The notes under the pieces: model-generated | Seen by the model: only the letters and a program-made list of their open reading frames with translations | What the model was told of the DNA's origin: nothing | Database searches by the model: none | In this document: positions 45,753 to 54,485 of the stretch, piece after piece | How positions within the stretch are numbered: position 1 is the first letter of the stretch | Layout: each line of letters starts with the position of its first letter | Translations under genes and position numbers: made by a program | Assembly: GCA_946480715.1 (NCBI GenBank) | Contig: CAMLKK010000011.1 | Span: 1-64,000, forward strand | Origin: an uncultured Bacteriovorax sp. | Lineage (GTDB): Bacteria > Bdellovibrionota > Bacteriovoracia > Bacteriovoracales > Bacteriovoracaceae | DNA: 64,000 nt | Direction of reading: 5' to 3'

Positions 45753-45781
45753 ATTTTGCAGCCTTGATGACTTAATAACAA
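45753..45781 (-). promoter_or_regulatory. Candidate promoter of the ABC transporter operon
   Basis: On the minus strand TTGTTA (45776-45781) and CAAAAT (45753-45758) are 17 bases apart. The predicted start site is near 45746, about 19 bases before the ATG. The weak -10 would suit an activator-dependent promoter. Confidence 0.35.
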
Positions 45782-45782
45782 C

Positions 45783-45796
45783 CCGATAAATATCGG
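45783..45796 (-). promoter_or_regulatory. FNR-box-like palindrome
   Basis: CCGAT-AAAT-ATCGG is a perfect inverted repeat with the GAT-N4-ATC geometry of FNR sites (TTGAT-N4-ATCAA). Its centre is about 43 bases upstream of the predicted start site, close to the -41.5 position used by FNR-type activators. It lies between the stop of the adjacent FNR-like gene and the transporter promoter. Confidence 0.45.
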
Positions 45797-45799
45797 TTT

Positions 45800-46495
45800 C
45801 TAATTAAGACCGATTCGAGAGAGAACTTCTCGATTTAAAAGAGTTAATTCGCGACCATTTTCTTGAATCCATCCTTCTTCTCTAAACTCACTAAATAATC
45901 TTATGACTGTATCTTCTGCCGCGCCAACAATTGTTGCTACTTCCCCCCGAGTGAGTCGCCATTCAACGTAGTTTGAATCTGAATCCTTGAAGTCATCATA
46001 ATAGTTAATGATAAATGTTGCTAATCGCTCTCTTACGTTCTTTTGTTTGTGATCGAGATTTTGTTTTTCGATAGAATTAATATCGCTTGAGAGTTTCTTG
46101 ATTAAATGAAGTGAAAACTTTGTATTCCTTTTAAGGAGATCTAAAATAGTATCTATAGGGATAAAGCAAGCAGATGAATTTTTGAAGGCCTGAGCTGATC
46201 CCTTATAAGTATCTTCAATAAATAAACTTCTGTGCCCAGCTGTATCACCAGGAGACACAACTCTTACAATAGAATCACCATTGCCAGAGTCCTGCAATAT
46301 TTTGAATCCACCACTTGCTATACAGTGAAGACCTGATGTGGGCTCACCCTGTTTGAAAGCAAATTGATTTCTTTTATAAACCATCAATCTTTTCGAACCA
46401 TTAAGCTTTTTAAGTGATTCAGTATCTAAGTCAGAAAACAAACTTTTTTTCCAAACCGGACAACTCTCACATTTATCACTGCATGAATTACTCAT
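45800..46495 (-). CDS. CRP/FNR-family regulator, probably FNR-like
   Basis: A 231-residue regulator with a cyclic-nucleotide-binding-type fold (about 18-130), a dimer helix and a C-terminal winged helix. Cys5, 9 and 12 form an N-terminal cluster (CSDKCESC), and Cys110 (SACFIP) aligns with FNR Cys122. This suggests an oxygen- or NO-sensitive 4Fe-4S cluster. The recognition helix reads AAEDTVIRLFSEF, close to the FNR ETISRLL pattern. It lies directly upstream of the ABC operon on the same strand, with a likely binding site in between. Confidence 0.75.
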   Translation of the reverse strand: MSNSCSDKCESCPVWKKSLFSDLDTESLKKLNGSKRLMVYKRNQFAFKQGEPTSGLHCIASGGFKILQDSGNGDSIVRVVSPGDTAGHRSLFIEDTYKGSAQAFKNSSACFIPIDTILDLLKRNTKFSLHLIKKLSSDINSIEKQNLDHKQKNVRERLATFIINYYDDFKDSDSNYVEWRLTRGEVATIVGAAEDTVIRLFSEFREEGWIQENGRELTLLNREVLSRIGLN

Positions 46496-46502
46496 TGATC
46501 AC

Positions 46503-47840
46503 CTAATAGATGGAATAGACAAAATTAATATTTTTTTCAAAAGCTCCCAGGAAAAAAATCATTCCGCCAAGTACGAAAAAATAAATTAACCTCAGCCAGT
46601 TCGGACTTGAGTGGAATTTTTCCATAAATGTATCAAATGAATAACGCTGGAAAATTTCATAAGCCACTATAGCCATAACACTGATTAAAATAGAGCTTCG
46701 GTTGGCCATGAAGTAATGAATAAAATTACCTTGAAAATAAACAAGGCTCTTAATGATAGCCTGAAATTGATCAACGCTATTTGATTTGAAAAGGACGCCT
46801 GGTACAGATATGAGAATAGTATAAAAGAACAGCCATTGAAAAAATTTTATTAAAGTTGTTTTTGGTTTTTGTGGGAATAATTTTCTCCACTGATAATTTA
46901 AAGCGATCAATAGAACTTGGATGATGGCGTATAAAAAGTAAGTAAGCTTGATTCCATGCCAGAGGGCGAATACGTTGAATGTGATCAGCATCAGAAACGT
47001 AGGGCCAAACTTACTTATTCTGGTTGTCAGTAATGGATAAAAAACATATTTTCTGATCCAGCTGGTAAGTGACATGTGCCATCTTTTCCAAAACTCAATT
47101 ATTGAACTCACTTGAAATGGTCGGTCGAAATTTTGAGGCAAATTCAATCCAAATACCAACCCGATTGCAAGAGCCAGATCAGTAAAGCCTGAAAAGTTAG
47201 CATAGATCTCGTATTTGTTTGCAAGAAAAGGAATGAAATAATTCTTCTCTGGTTGAAGTGAGGTATAGAGATCATTCGTTAAGAAACTAAGGTTGCCTGA
47301 GATTACATAAATTTTAAAAAGTCCTATGAAGGCTAGAACTAGTGCTTTTGTAATATCTCTTGATGAAAAAAGAATTGGTCGAGCAAATTCTTTAAAACTT
47401 TCACCCGAAACAATTGGTCCCGTGGCGAAGTTTCCCCAAAAAAAAGACAGTGAAAAAAATTGATGGATAGAGATGTTCTCTGAATGAAGATTTTTGGATT
47501 CTATGAGAATTGCGATCTGTTGGAAAACAAAAATTGATAGTCCCAATGGAATCAAAATATCATTTGTTTCAGGGAGTATATATTTGAACCAAGCGAGAAA
47601 AATTATATTCAAAAAGATGGCAGTCAACTTCAGCCAATTGATATTTGACATGCGAACGACGAAAAAATCTATAAGTGCTAAAACAATAAACCCCAGAATA
47701 AATTTAAAATTTATACAAGCTAAGTAATAGAGTGAAACTGTTGAAAGCAGGGCCCATCGCTTGGCAGGATTGAGGAAAAGTGCAAATAAAAATGCAACAG
47801 CAGTTAAAAATAGTATTAAAATAATAGAAACAGAGGCCAT
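46503..47840 (-). CDS. MBOAT-family membrane O-acyltransferase (DltB/AlgI-like)
   Basis: A 445-residue inner-membrane protein with about ten hydrophobic segments. The catalytic His is in NVFALWHGIKLTYFLY (about 290-305), and FWKRWHMSLTSWIRKYVFYPL is the DltB/AlgI signature. It moves acyl groups across the membrane to a cell-surface acceptor. It stands divergent from an AMP-ligase gene with only 20 bases between, and with the carrier protein and SGNH-type gene it forms a Dlt-like module. Confidence 0.88.
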   Translation of the reverse strand: MASVSIILILFLTAVAFLFALFLNPAKRWALLSTVSLYYLACINFKFILGFIVLALIDFFVVRMSNINWLKLTAIFLNIIFLAWFKYILPETNDILIPLGLSIFVFQQIAILIESKNLHSENISIHQFFSLSFFWGNFATGPIVSGESFKEFARPILFSSRDITKALVLAFIGLFKIYVISGNLSFLTNDLYTSLQPEKNYFIPFLANKYEIYANFSGFTDLALAIGLVFGLNLPQNFDRPFQVSSIIEFWKRWHMSLTSWIRKYVFYPLLTTRISKFGPTFLMLITFNVFALWHGIKLTYFLYAIIQVLLIALNYQWRKLFPQKPKTTLIKFFQWLFFYTILISVPGVLFKSNSVDQFQAIIKSLVYFQGNFIHYFMANRSSILISVMAIVAYEIFQRYSFDTFMEKFHSSPNWLRLIYFFVLGGMIFFLGAFEKNINFVYSIY

Positions 47841-47860
47841 GTGGCATTCCGAGTTTATTT

Positions 47861-49216
47861 ATGAAAGGTTCAGCTAAAATTTTAACAGAAGTTAATCGTT
47901 TGAGTCTATCCTCAATATGTGAGACGGAAACAAATCGAAGTCTAACATCTGAACAATTTAAAGAAGAGATAGGAAAGAGAGCGTTTGAGCTCGAACAAAG
48001 ATTTGCTCTTCGTCCTGGGCAAAGTGTTGTCTTGCTTGAAAGTAATAATATAGGCTTTTTTGTCGATTTTTTTGCCCTATGGATTTTAGAAGTGACAGCT
48101 ATTCCGGTCGACCCAAGCATGAAAGGTCACGGACTCGAGCTTTTTTGTGAAAAAATCAGACCCAATCTTTTGATAGATGATAATGAGATTAAAAACTTCC
48201 ATGCAGAAGTAAATCCAATTCTGAACAATATCGCACTCATTCTTTTTACTTCTGGTAGCACAAGTTCACCTAAAGGTGTGCTTATTACCAAATCATCTTT
48301 GCTAAAAAAAATGGAAATAATGAAAACCTATATTTCTGAAAGTGAAGTTGAAAATGCACTTTGCTTTGTACCAACTTATTTTGGACACGGCCTTATCTGC
48401 AATAGTTTGTTTTGCATCTTTAATTCTATAAATTTTTATATTAGTCCTAAAATGACTCTTGATTATGCTTCACAATTTGCTGAGCTTTTAAAAAAATTTA
48501 AAATCACATTTTTCAGTACTGTTCCCAGCCATTGGGAAATGATTCTCAGTTTTTCAAGGGAATTGGATCAATCAAATTTAAAAAGAGTCCATTGTGCCAG
48601 CGCTCCACTTAGGGCAGAAAAAATCGATCCAATTTTAAAATGGCTTAAGAAAGTTCCTTTTTATGATGTCTATGGGGCAACGGAAATGCTTGGGTGGTTC
48701 GCCCATCGGAGAATAGAGAATATTGAGAATACAAGTTCATTTGAAATTTTTTGGAATGTGGATAAAAGTTTCTCAAAGGAAAATGAACTTGTTTTAAAAT
48801 CAGATTATATGTTTAAGGGATATTGGAAGGGGAGTGAAGTAGAACCAGCAGTTGATTTTAATACAGGTGATATTTTTAGCGGTAATAAACTCATTGGAAG
48901 GTCAAAAAATATTATCATCAAAAATGGTCAAAAAATAAGCACAGATGATCTTAACGCTGAACTATTAAAACTGACACATGCAAAAGATGTTGCGACTTTT
49001 CCCGTTGATGATCGCTTCACTGGAGAGTCAATAGGCGTTTTTGTAGTTTTAAGGGATGCCTATTCTATTGATGAGTTTAAAGGAGATTGTCGAAAAAATT
49101 TAACCTCATTCAAAGTCCCGCAAATCTATGTAGTCGTCGACAAGATCCCTGTTAATAGTCGAGGAAAAGGTAGTTTGAGCTTATTGAAAGATGCTTATTT
49201 GGCGTTAAAGCAATGA
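47861..49216 (+). CDS. AMP-forming acyl or amino acid ligase, DltA-like role
   Basis: A 451-residue adenylate-forming enzyme. The ATP-binding loop is LFTSGSTSSPKGV (about 126-138), the YGATE motif is DVYGATEM, and the A8 region is FNTGDIF then GRSKNIIIKNGQKIS, with a conserved C-terminal Lys in SRGKGSLSL. It would activate an acid and load it onto the carrier protein encoded next. The gene ends with an ATGA overlap to that carrier. The acid is unknown: D-alanine as in Dlt, or a fatty or hydroxy acid. Confidence 0.85.
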   Translation: MKGSAKILTEVNRLSLSSICETETNRSLTSEQFKEEIGKRAFELEQRFALRPGQSVVLLESNNIGFFVDFFALWILEVTAIPVDPSMKGHGLELFCEKIRPNLLIDDNEIKNFHAEVNPILNNIALILFTSGSTSSPKGVLITKSSLLKKMEIMKTYISESEVENALCFVPTYFGHGLICNSLFCIFNSINFYISPKMTLDYASQFAELLKKFKITFFSTVPSHWEMILSFSRELDQSNLKRVHCASAPLRAEKIDPILKWLKKVPFYDVYGATEMLGWFAHRRIENIENTSSFEIFWNVDKSFSKENELVLKSDYMFKGYWKGSEVEPAVDFNTGDIFSGNKLIGRSKNIIIKNGQKISTDDLNAELLKLTHAKDVATFPVDDRFTGESIGVFVVLRDAYSIDEFKGDCRKNLTSFKVPQIYVVVDKIPVNSRGKGSLSLLKDAYLALKQ

Positions 49217-49446
49217 TAGATACAAAAATATTAAATATATTCAATGAAATTTTCGGAACAAACGTGAATTCCACGGATCTCGATCGAGATAATTTCCCAG
49301 AATGGGATTCAATGAAACATGCCGAGTTGATAATTGAAATACAAAAACAACTTTCGATCAAATTTGAAACAGATGACATAGTTAAGGTCAATAATCTTAA
49401 ACAACTCGTAATAGCAGCATCTAGAAAGCTTCCAGCTCAATTTTGA
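49213..49446 (+). CDS. Acyl carrier protein
   Basis: A 77-residue carrier protein with the phosphopantetheine attachment Ser33 in WDSMKHAEL, in a DltC/ACP-like helical fold. It starts inside the stop codon of the ligase gene (ATGA). It overlaps the convergent SGNH-type gene by 26 bases. It would accept the activated acid from the ligase for the MBOAT protein. Confidence 0.85.
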   Translation: MIDTKILNIFNEIFGTNVNSTDLDRDNFPEWDSMKHAELIIEIQKQLSIKFETDDIVKVNNLKQLVIAASRKLPAQF

Positions 49447-50365
49447 GATGCTGAGTATATTTCTCAGCTCCTTCACCACTTAAATGACTTACATCCACAA
49501 AGTCTGCTTTCTTTAGTGCTGGATAATAACTGCCATCAATAATCTTCAAATTAGAATCGTTAAAAGATTTGAGATAGCTAATTACGCTTGAATCATACGT
49601 GGTAGAAGTAGAATCTTTTAACCGTGGAGTGCGTACGAAAAAAACGGGAAGATTATATTTACCTGCTTCATTCAAGATATAAGCCAGTGAGCTTCGTTCA
49701 ATTTCAGGTGGAGCTATTTCATGCGAATAGTTCTCTTTGGGCGCATAGAACTCTTGTTCAGACAATTTACGATTTCTAGTTGGAAAATGCCCATTTGCTT
49801 CTTGAACCGATGTGGGGAAATTCGATCTATAATTGTCGAAATCAAAATCACTCATTGAAAGACGTTGTTTTAAGTTATTGAGTGAAGACTCAGTTAGATG
49901 AAGTTTTGATAAAAGATAATTTGTAAAATTCAAAATCAGAGAGGGTTCATTGCTTGTTAAAAGAACATCTTTAAATTTCACTATTTCATTAGGTATTAAC
50001 AGATCCCATAAATCTGAATCATAGTGATCATCGATAAATGTTTGCGTGATGATGATTCCCTTTTGAACTTTGGAGAAATCCTGACTTTTTAAAACCTTTT
50101 TGGTCAAATATAGTGACGAACCAATCAAACAATAAGACCGTGATGATTCAGATAAAACTTTGGGAACAATGTTGTACAGACATGTTGAATCACCGATTAT
50201 CAAATAATCATGCTTCTGGTCTCTTACATATGAATTGAGCTTATAGATTTCCTGTGTACGAATAGAGAATAAGTTTCCATTTTTATACACCCATATTTCA
50301 ATTATCAACCAATAGAGACAGAAGAGACCTAGGCAGGTTGCCATCATTTTTAGGCGAATTTTCAT
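49421..50365 (-). CDS. Anchored SGNH-like protein, DltD-like role
   Basis: About 314 residues from the ATG at 50365, chosen because AGGAAG precedes it and a membrane anchor (MMATCLGLFCLYWLII) follows; upstream ATGs at 50410 and 50431 have no ribosome binding site. The SGNH motifs are IIGDSTCLYN (Ser nucleophile) and DVSHLSGEGA (Asp-x-x-His). DltD-type proteins work with DltB outside the membrane. It is convergent with the carrier gene. Confidence 0.7.
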   Translation of the reverse strand: MKIRLKMMATCLGLFCLYWLIIEIWVYKNGNLFSIRTQEIYKLNSYVRDQKHDYLIIGDSTCLYNIVPKVLSESSRSYCLIGSSLYLTKKVLKSQDFSKVQKGIIITQTFIDDHYDSDLWDLLIPNEIVKFKDVLLTSNEPSLILNFTNYLLSKLHLTESSLNNLKQRLSMSDFDFDNYRSNFPTSVQEANGHFPTRNRKLSEQEFYAPKENYSHEIAPPEIERSSLAYILNEAGKYNLPVFFVRTPRLKDSTSTTYDSSVISYLKSFNDSNLKIIDGSYYPALKKADFVDVSHLSGEGAEKYTQHLKIELEAF

Positions 50366-50526
50366 CTTCCTAGAGCAAGTGAGTTTGGTCTTGAGGTTTT
50401 GTTGAATCATGCATTCTAAGAATAACACCATTTAGGAATGATGCAGAGTCTATTTCATGAGACTTCTTTATAAAAAGGGCGAATGAAGTTACAATGAATT
50501 AATCTACTTAGTTGAGGTCTTAGAAT

Positions 50527-51585
50527 ATGAGTAAAAAACAACCTAAATCCCAAATTATCATTGGCGTTTTTGTTATTGTCTGTGCGCTGGCCGGAATTCT
50601 TTATTTTAAAAATAAGGATGCAGGCGAAACTGTAAAGGTCGTCGACCTTGAAGCTAAACCAAAAGTTGATTTCAGCAATATCAAAGATAAAAAAAATGGG
50701 CCTCTAGTTTTTCTACTAGGATATTTGACAGAGAAGCAGCTTGAGAGTTTGAAACGTGGAGAAAATGTCGCTAAAACATTCTTTGAAAAAAACGGAATGA
50801 ATATTGAATTTAAGTATACAGAGCCGGATCCTGCGCGTGTTGTTTTGCTAGAACCAGACTGGGATTTTTCAATTGCGACATCAGCAGTTGCTCTTGCACA
50901 GTATTTTAATGGCGTTAAGATGCGACCAATACTGTGGGATAATAATTGCAATCTCAACGTCAATCTCATTACACTCAAAGATTCAAATTTTTATAATCCA
51001 AATGATTTGGCCGGAAAAAAAGTTTTGATTTATAACTTTGGTTATTACTCGCCTCTAGAACTTGATGCCATTGATAGATGGGGCATAGCTAAGACTGATT
51101 TTTATTATACTTCAGATGCTAGACGTGCATACGCAGCTCTTCAGAATAAGCAAGTAGATGCCGTAATGTCTGGAGTTGTAGTGAGCTCTCGTAGTGAAGG
51201 GAAGATGAGTTATGTTTTTGGTAAAATGCCTAACCCTATGGTTAAGGAAATTGCCATTACAGATTCTAAACTTCCTTGCAGAGTTGTGAACGCTTCGAAT
51301 GCCACAGATCCTTCAAAAGTTAAAAAAATGATCGAATTAGTTAAAGAAATCGGTGAAAAGAAAGATAACCGTGCTCTCTATCCAGGAATCTTAATTGATC
51401 ATACTCCAATTTCAGATGAAGAATTTCAGGCCGTACTTAAAAAATTCGACATGAAAAAATTGGAACCGCTAAAAAATATCGCTAAAGACTTCAATGATAT
51501 GCAGCCAGCGGACGTACCTATCGATGTTCCTGTTCAACAATCGAATAAAGAGCAAATTCCACAAACAACTCCAATAAAAAGGTAA
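50527..51585 (+). CDS. Membrane-anchored periplasmic-binding-protein-like protein
   Basis: A 352-residue protein with a single N-terminal membrane anchor (residues 9-27) and then a type-2 binding-protein fold similar to NMT1/SsuA proteins (LAGKKVLIYNFGYYSP, AALQNKQVDAVMSGVV). The C-terminal 30 residues are low-complexity Pro/Gln-rich. No transporter genes adjoin it, so it could sense or hold a ligand rather than feed an importer. It starts a plus-strand set running to 54485. Confidence 0.6.
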   Translation: MSKKQPKSQIIIGVFVIVCALAGILYFKNKDAGETVKVVDLEAKPKVDFSNIKDKKNGPLVFLLGYLTEKQLESLKRGENVAKTFFEKNGMNIEFKYTEPDPARVVLLEPDWDFSIATSAVALAQYFNGVKMRPILWDNNCNLNVNLITLKDSNFYNPNDLAGKKVLIYNFGYYSPLELDAIDRWGIAKTDFYYTSDARRAYAALQNKQVDAVMSGVVVSSRSEGKMSYVFGKMPNPMVKEIAITDSKLPCRVVNASNATDPSKVKKMIELVKEIGEKKDNRALYPGILIDHTPISDEEFQAVLKKFDMKKLEPLKNIAKDFNDMQPADVPIDVPVQQSNKEQIPQTTPIKR

Positions 51586-51597
51586 TGGATAAATTTA

Positions 51598-52185
51598 GTG
51601 AAAGAGAAAGTATATGTTGGACCTATTTGGGGGCAAGTTAACTTGCTGGAAGAGATATTTTCCAAAACAACAGATCATGAAGTCGTTTTTTTTGGTGGCT
51701 ACTTTCATTTCTCTGAATCGAATTCAAATATTGCTAAATTTTTTCTAAATCATCGTGAAGTTTCATCTTTTAACTTATCCCGTTTTGAAAATGAGATATT
51801 AGTTCTTATGAACTTACAGGAAGAAAAAAATTATCATTTCAAACGTTGGATCAATCCGTTCTCGGGTATATTGAGTTTTCTGAATGCTTACAATACATCA
51901 CTTGAGGCATTACTCGCTGATTCTGAACGAATAAATGAAACTATTGAAAAAAAGATGAATCGAGAAGTCGATTACTTCTTCTTGAAAAGTTGGACCGAAA
52001 TAAAGCTGCCAGAAGCAGTGGATTTGAAAATTGAAAATTCGATTAAAGATAAAACAGCATTCAAGAAACTTTCCGTTTATCGTGCAAGTGGTGAAACACT
52101 TTTTGAATTGAAATTTAAAGATAACATCCTTGAAAATTATATTTCGCACTCCTTAGAGAAACTTAAGGAGTACGAAAATTTATGA
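51598..52185 (+). CDS. Degenerate calcineurin-like phosphoesterase
   Basis: A 195-residue protein starting with GTG. Its first 40 residues read YVGPIWGQVNLLEEIF then VVFFGGYFHFS, which follow the phosphoesterase pattern GDIHG...L...  GDYVDRG, but with the metal-binding Asp, His and Asp replaced (GPIWG, GGYFHF). The catalytic metals are therefore probably not bound. It may be a regulatory or scaffold relative. It overlaps the hydroxylase gene by four bases. Confidence 0.4.
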   Translation: MKEKVYVGPIWGQVNLLEEIFSKTTDHEVVFFGGYFHFSESNSNIAKFFLNHREVSSFNLSRFENEILVLMNLQEEKNYHFKRWINPFSGILSFLNAYNTSLEALLADSERINETIEKKMNREVDYFFLKSWTEIKLPEAVDLKIENSIKDKTAFKKLSVYRASGETLFELKFKDNILENYISHSLEKLKEYENL

Positions 52186-52841
52186 GTAAACAAACAAAGC
52201 GTCTAGGAACATTCCCTATTCCTGCTGGTTTGATAGAAGCCATTCAAAAGTTTGCGAATTGGGATGATGAACGGAGTAAATACTATGGTCTTGAATCATC
52301 ACGATCTGTTTTATTGAAATATAATTTGCAATACCCAGAGGGGATGATCCCGCGATTAAATCAAGACTCCAAAGAGCTGTTTGAACTCCTCGAGCCTGTT
52401 GTTGAATACGTGCAGTCGCTCTATTCGGAATCTTATTGTTGCAAAGCTATTATTACGAACCTTCCGGCCGGTGGACGAATTGAATCACACATTGACCCAG
52501 GCTGGGCCTTTACATTGCAAAAAAGATTTCACTGGGCAATTGCGACCAACTCTAAAGTGAATATGTCGGTCGGTGAAACAAACATTCATATTCCGGTTGG
52601 TGAAATTTGGGAAATAAACAATAAAGAAATTCATGGGGCAGTAAACGATGGTGAATCGGATCGCTACCATTTTATTTTTGATCTTGTGCTTATTGATGAA
52701 GCAATAGCGCAAACACCACGTCCTTTTGAACCGAATTCTTTTGATGATCGCTTATTTAAGTTAATACTGCAAAAGAAGCGCAAGACTGGAAAATTTGTCG
52801 TTCAATCACTCAGTGAGAAAATTAGTAATGACAACAACTGA
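52182..52841 (+). CDS. Aspartyl/asparaginyl beta-hydroxylase-like protein
   Basis: A 219-residue protein with His103-x-Asp105 (ESHIDPGW), His151 (KEIHGAVN) and Arg161 (SDRYHF), the Fe(II) and 2-oxoglutarate ligands of this family. The ATG overlaps the end of the phosphoesterase-like gene (ATGA), and the radical SAM start lies inside its 3' end. It is one of three such proteins in the window. Confidence 0.7.
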   Translation: MSKQTKRLGTFPIPAGLIEAIQKFANWDDERSKYYGLESSRSVLLKYNLQYPEGMIPRLNQDSKELFELLEPVVEYVQSLYSESYCCKAIITNLPAGGRIESHIDPGWAFTLQKRFHWAIATNSKVNMSVGETNIHIPVGEIWEINNKEIHGAVNDGESDRYHFIFDLVLIDEAIAQTPRPFEPNSFDDRLFKLILQKKRKTGKFVVQSLSEKISNDNN

Positions 52842-53730
52842 AATGAAGCCGATTTTAAAATTTGAGCCGGAGAATAATCCGTTCAACATTATTTATGTTG
52901 ATATTACTCATCGTTGTCAAATGGCATGCTCCAACTGTTATTTACCTAATCGCAGTTTTCCTGATATGGAGCTTGGACCACTATATGAACTACTGGAGAA
53001 GTTGCCTCACAAAATCGATGTACGACTCATTGGTGGTGAACCAACTTTACGAGAAGATCTTGTAACGATAATCAAAGAAATCGTTAAACGAGGTCATCGT
53101 CCAATGTTGATCACAAATGGGCTTAAATTGTCTGATAAAGACTATTGTCGCCAATTAAAGGATGCTGGATTGGAATACGCTCAAATTTCATTGAACGGAT
53201 TTGATGATGATCGACTTTATCAAATCTTAGATCAAATGGTCTGTGCTGAAAAAAAAATGGCAGCTGTTGAAAACTGTAATGAAGTTGGTATCGGCGTCTC
53301 TTTAGCCGCGATAATTGTAAAAAACCTCAATGAAAAGATCGTTGGTCCAATGATAAATTATGCTCGTCAATTGAAATTGCCAGTTCGAATAAATTTCAGA
53401 AATGTTGGTGATTTAGGGCGAAGTATGACGGGAAAAATTGAGAACTATACTTTTGAAGAGCTTATATCTTTAACAGCTCAGGCAATCAAAACTTCCCCGG
53501 ATGAACTCTTGAAACATCAAGTATCACCTAATCAGCTGAGATATCCACTGAAGTTAGGTTCAAAACGAAGTGAAGTTATTTGGATAAAACTTACAGATTG
53601 GAATCGATATCCAAAAGAAATTAAAACAGTAGCACCCAAAAGCGAAAATATCATTAAAGGACGAGTAACAGAAGATTTTAAAATCGCTCCATTCTTCGAT
53701 CATGTGAAACAAAACGAGTTTGGTTATTAA
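52828..53730 (+). CDS. Radical SAM enzyme without a SPASM domain
   Basis: About 300 residues from the ATG at 52828. The cluster motif is Cys30, 34, 37 (THRCQMACSNCYLPN), followed by LIGGEPTLREDL and MLITNGLKLSD. The C-terminal third has no Cys-rich block. The alternative ATG at 52843 and the longer frame from 52795 lack ribosome binding sites. It is enclosed by two hydroxylase-like genes with overlaps on both sides, so the three probably act on one substrate, perhaps a peptide or sugar. Confidence 0.75.
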   Translation: MTTTEMKPILKFEPENNPFNIIYVDITHRCQMACSNCYLPNRSFPDMELGPLYELLEKLPHKIDVRLIGGEPTLREDLVTIIKEIVKRGHRPMLITNGLKLSDKDYCRQLKDAGLEYAQISLNGFDDDRLYQILDQMVCAEKKMAAVENCNEVGIGVSLAAIIVKNLNEKIVGPMINYARQLKLPVRINFRNVGDLGRSMTGKIENYTFEELISLTAQAIKTSPDELLKHQVSPNQLRYPLKLGSKRSEVIWIKLTDWNRYPKEIKTVAPKSENIIKGRVTEDFKIAPFFDHVKQNEFGY

Positions 53731-54485
53731 TGGATATTCGAAGGTTATATTCTAAAGCATACTATCCGCACACCGAATGGAATCTTCCTCGGGAGTTCTT
53801 TTTAAAACTACCTGCCACATATTCTTTTGATCTTAAAGCATTAAGGGACTACGTCGGTAAAGTCATTGAGAAAGTTGGTCTTACAAATTTAAAAATGAAT
53901 GATAACGAAACCATTTTCAATGTTGGCTACAAAGGAATGGGCTTTACTCATCGAAAAAATGCACTTAATCCTTCGCATGACGCTTTTAGATTGTTCAATG
54001 AGAAGGGGGAATTTGATACCTCTTCGTCTTCAAAACGCACAATGTATTCTCTCTTGAAAGATCGAGATAAACACCAATTTGAAAAAAATTTTACTGAAAA
54101 AACAGAATATTTTACAGGCCCCCTCGAGAAGGCATTGTTACCGTTTAAATCCCTCATTACTAAAGTTCGTGTCGTGGAACTTGGTCCGGGGCAAAAGTTA
54201 CATGAACATTTTGATTATCCGTTTTATGAAAATGTAAGAGTGCATGCAGTATTGGAAACAAATGAAGATGTTGAATGGTGGGTTGAAGATAAAATGTTCA
54301 AGATACCGGCCGATGGTAATTTTTATTGGTTTGATACAGGACGTGCTCATCAAGTCATAAATTCAGGAGCATCAATAAGAAGAGTTCTAAGCGTGCATCT
54401 TAGTGTGTACAAAGATAAAGAAAACAATTTGATCTATGGACCTGAAACTGATCTTGTTGATCTGATATTGGAATCCAAAATCTAA
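53730..54485 (+). CDS. Aspartyl/asparaginyl beta-hydroxylase-like protein, second of the cassette
   Basis: A 251-residue protein with His160-x-Asp162 (LHEHFDYPF) and His207 (RAHQVINSG) followed by Arg217/218, the Fe(II)/2-oxoglutarate set. The ATG overlaps the radical SAM stop codon by one base. The first 100 residues are not recognised. It ends with a stop-to-stop overlap with the convergent GT2 gene. Confidence 0.65.
   Translation: MDIRRLYSKAYYPHTEWNLPREFFLKLPATYSFDLKALRDYVGKVIEKVGLTNLKMNDNETIFNVGYKGMGFTHRKNALNPSHDAFRLFNEKGEFDTSSSSKRTMYSLLKDRDKHQFEKNFTEKTEYFTGPLEKALLPFKSLITKVRVVELGPGQKLHEHFDYPFYENVRVHAVLETNEDVEWWVEDKMFKIPADGNFYWFDTGRAHQVINSGASIRRVLSVHLSVYKDKENNLIYGPETDLVDLILESKI

Noticed and set aside
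45800..46495. A cAMP-binding CRP protein
   Set aside because: The N-terminal and central Cys and the FNR-like recognition helix fit an FNR-type sensor better.
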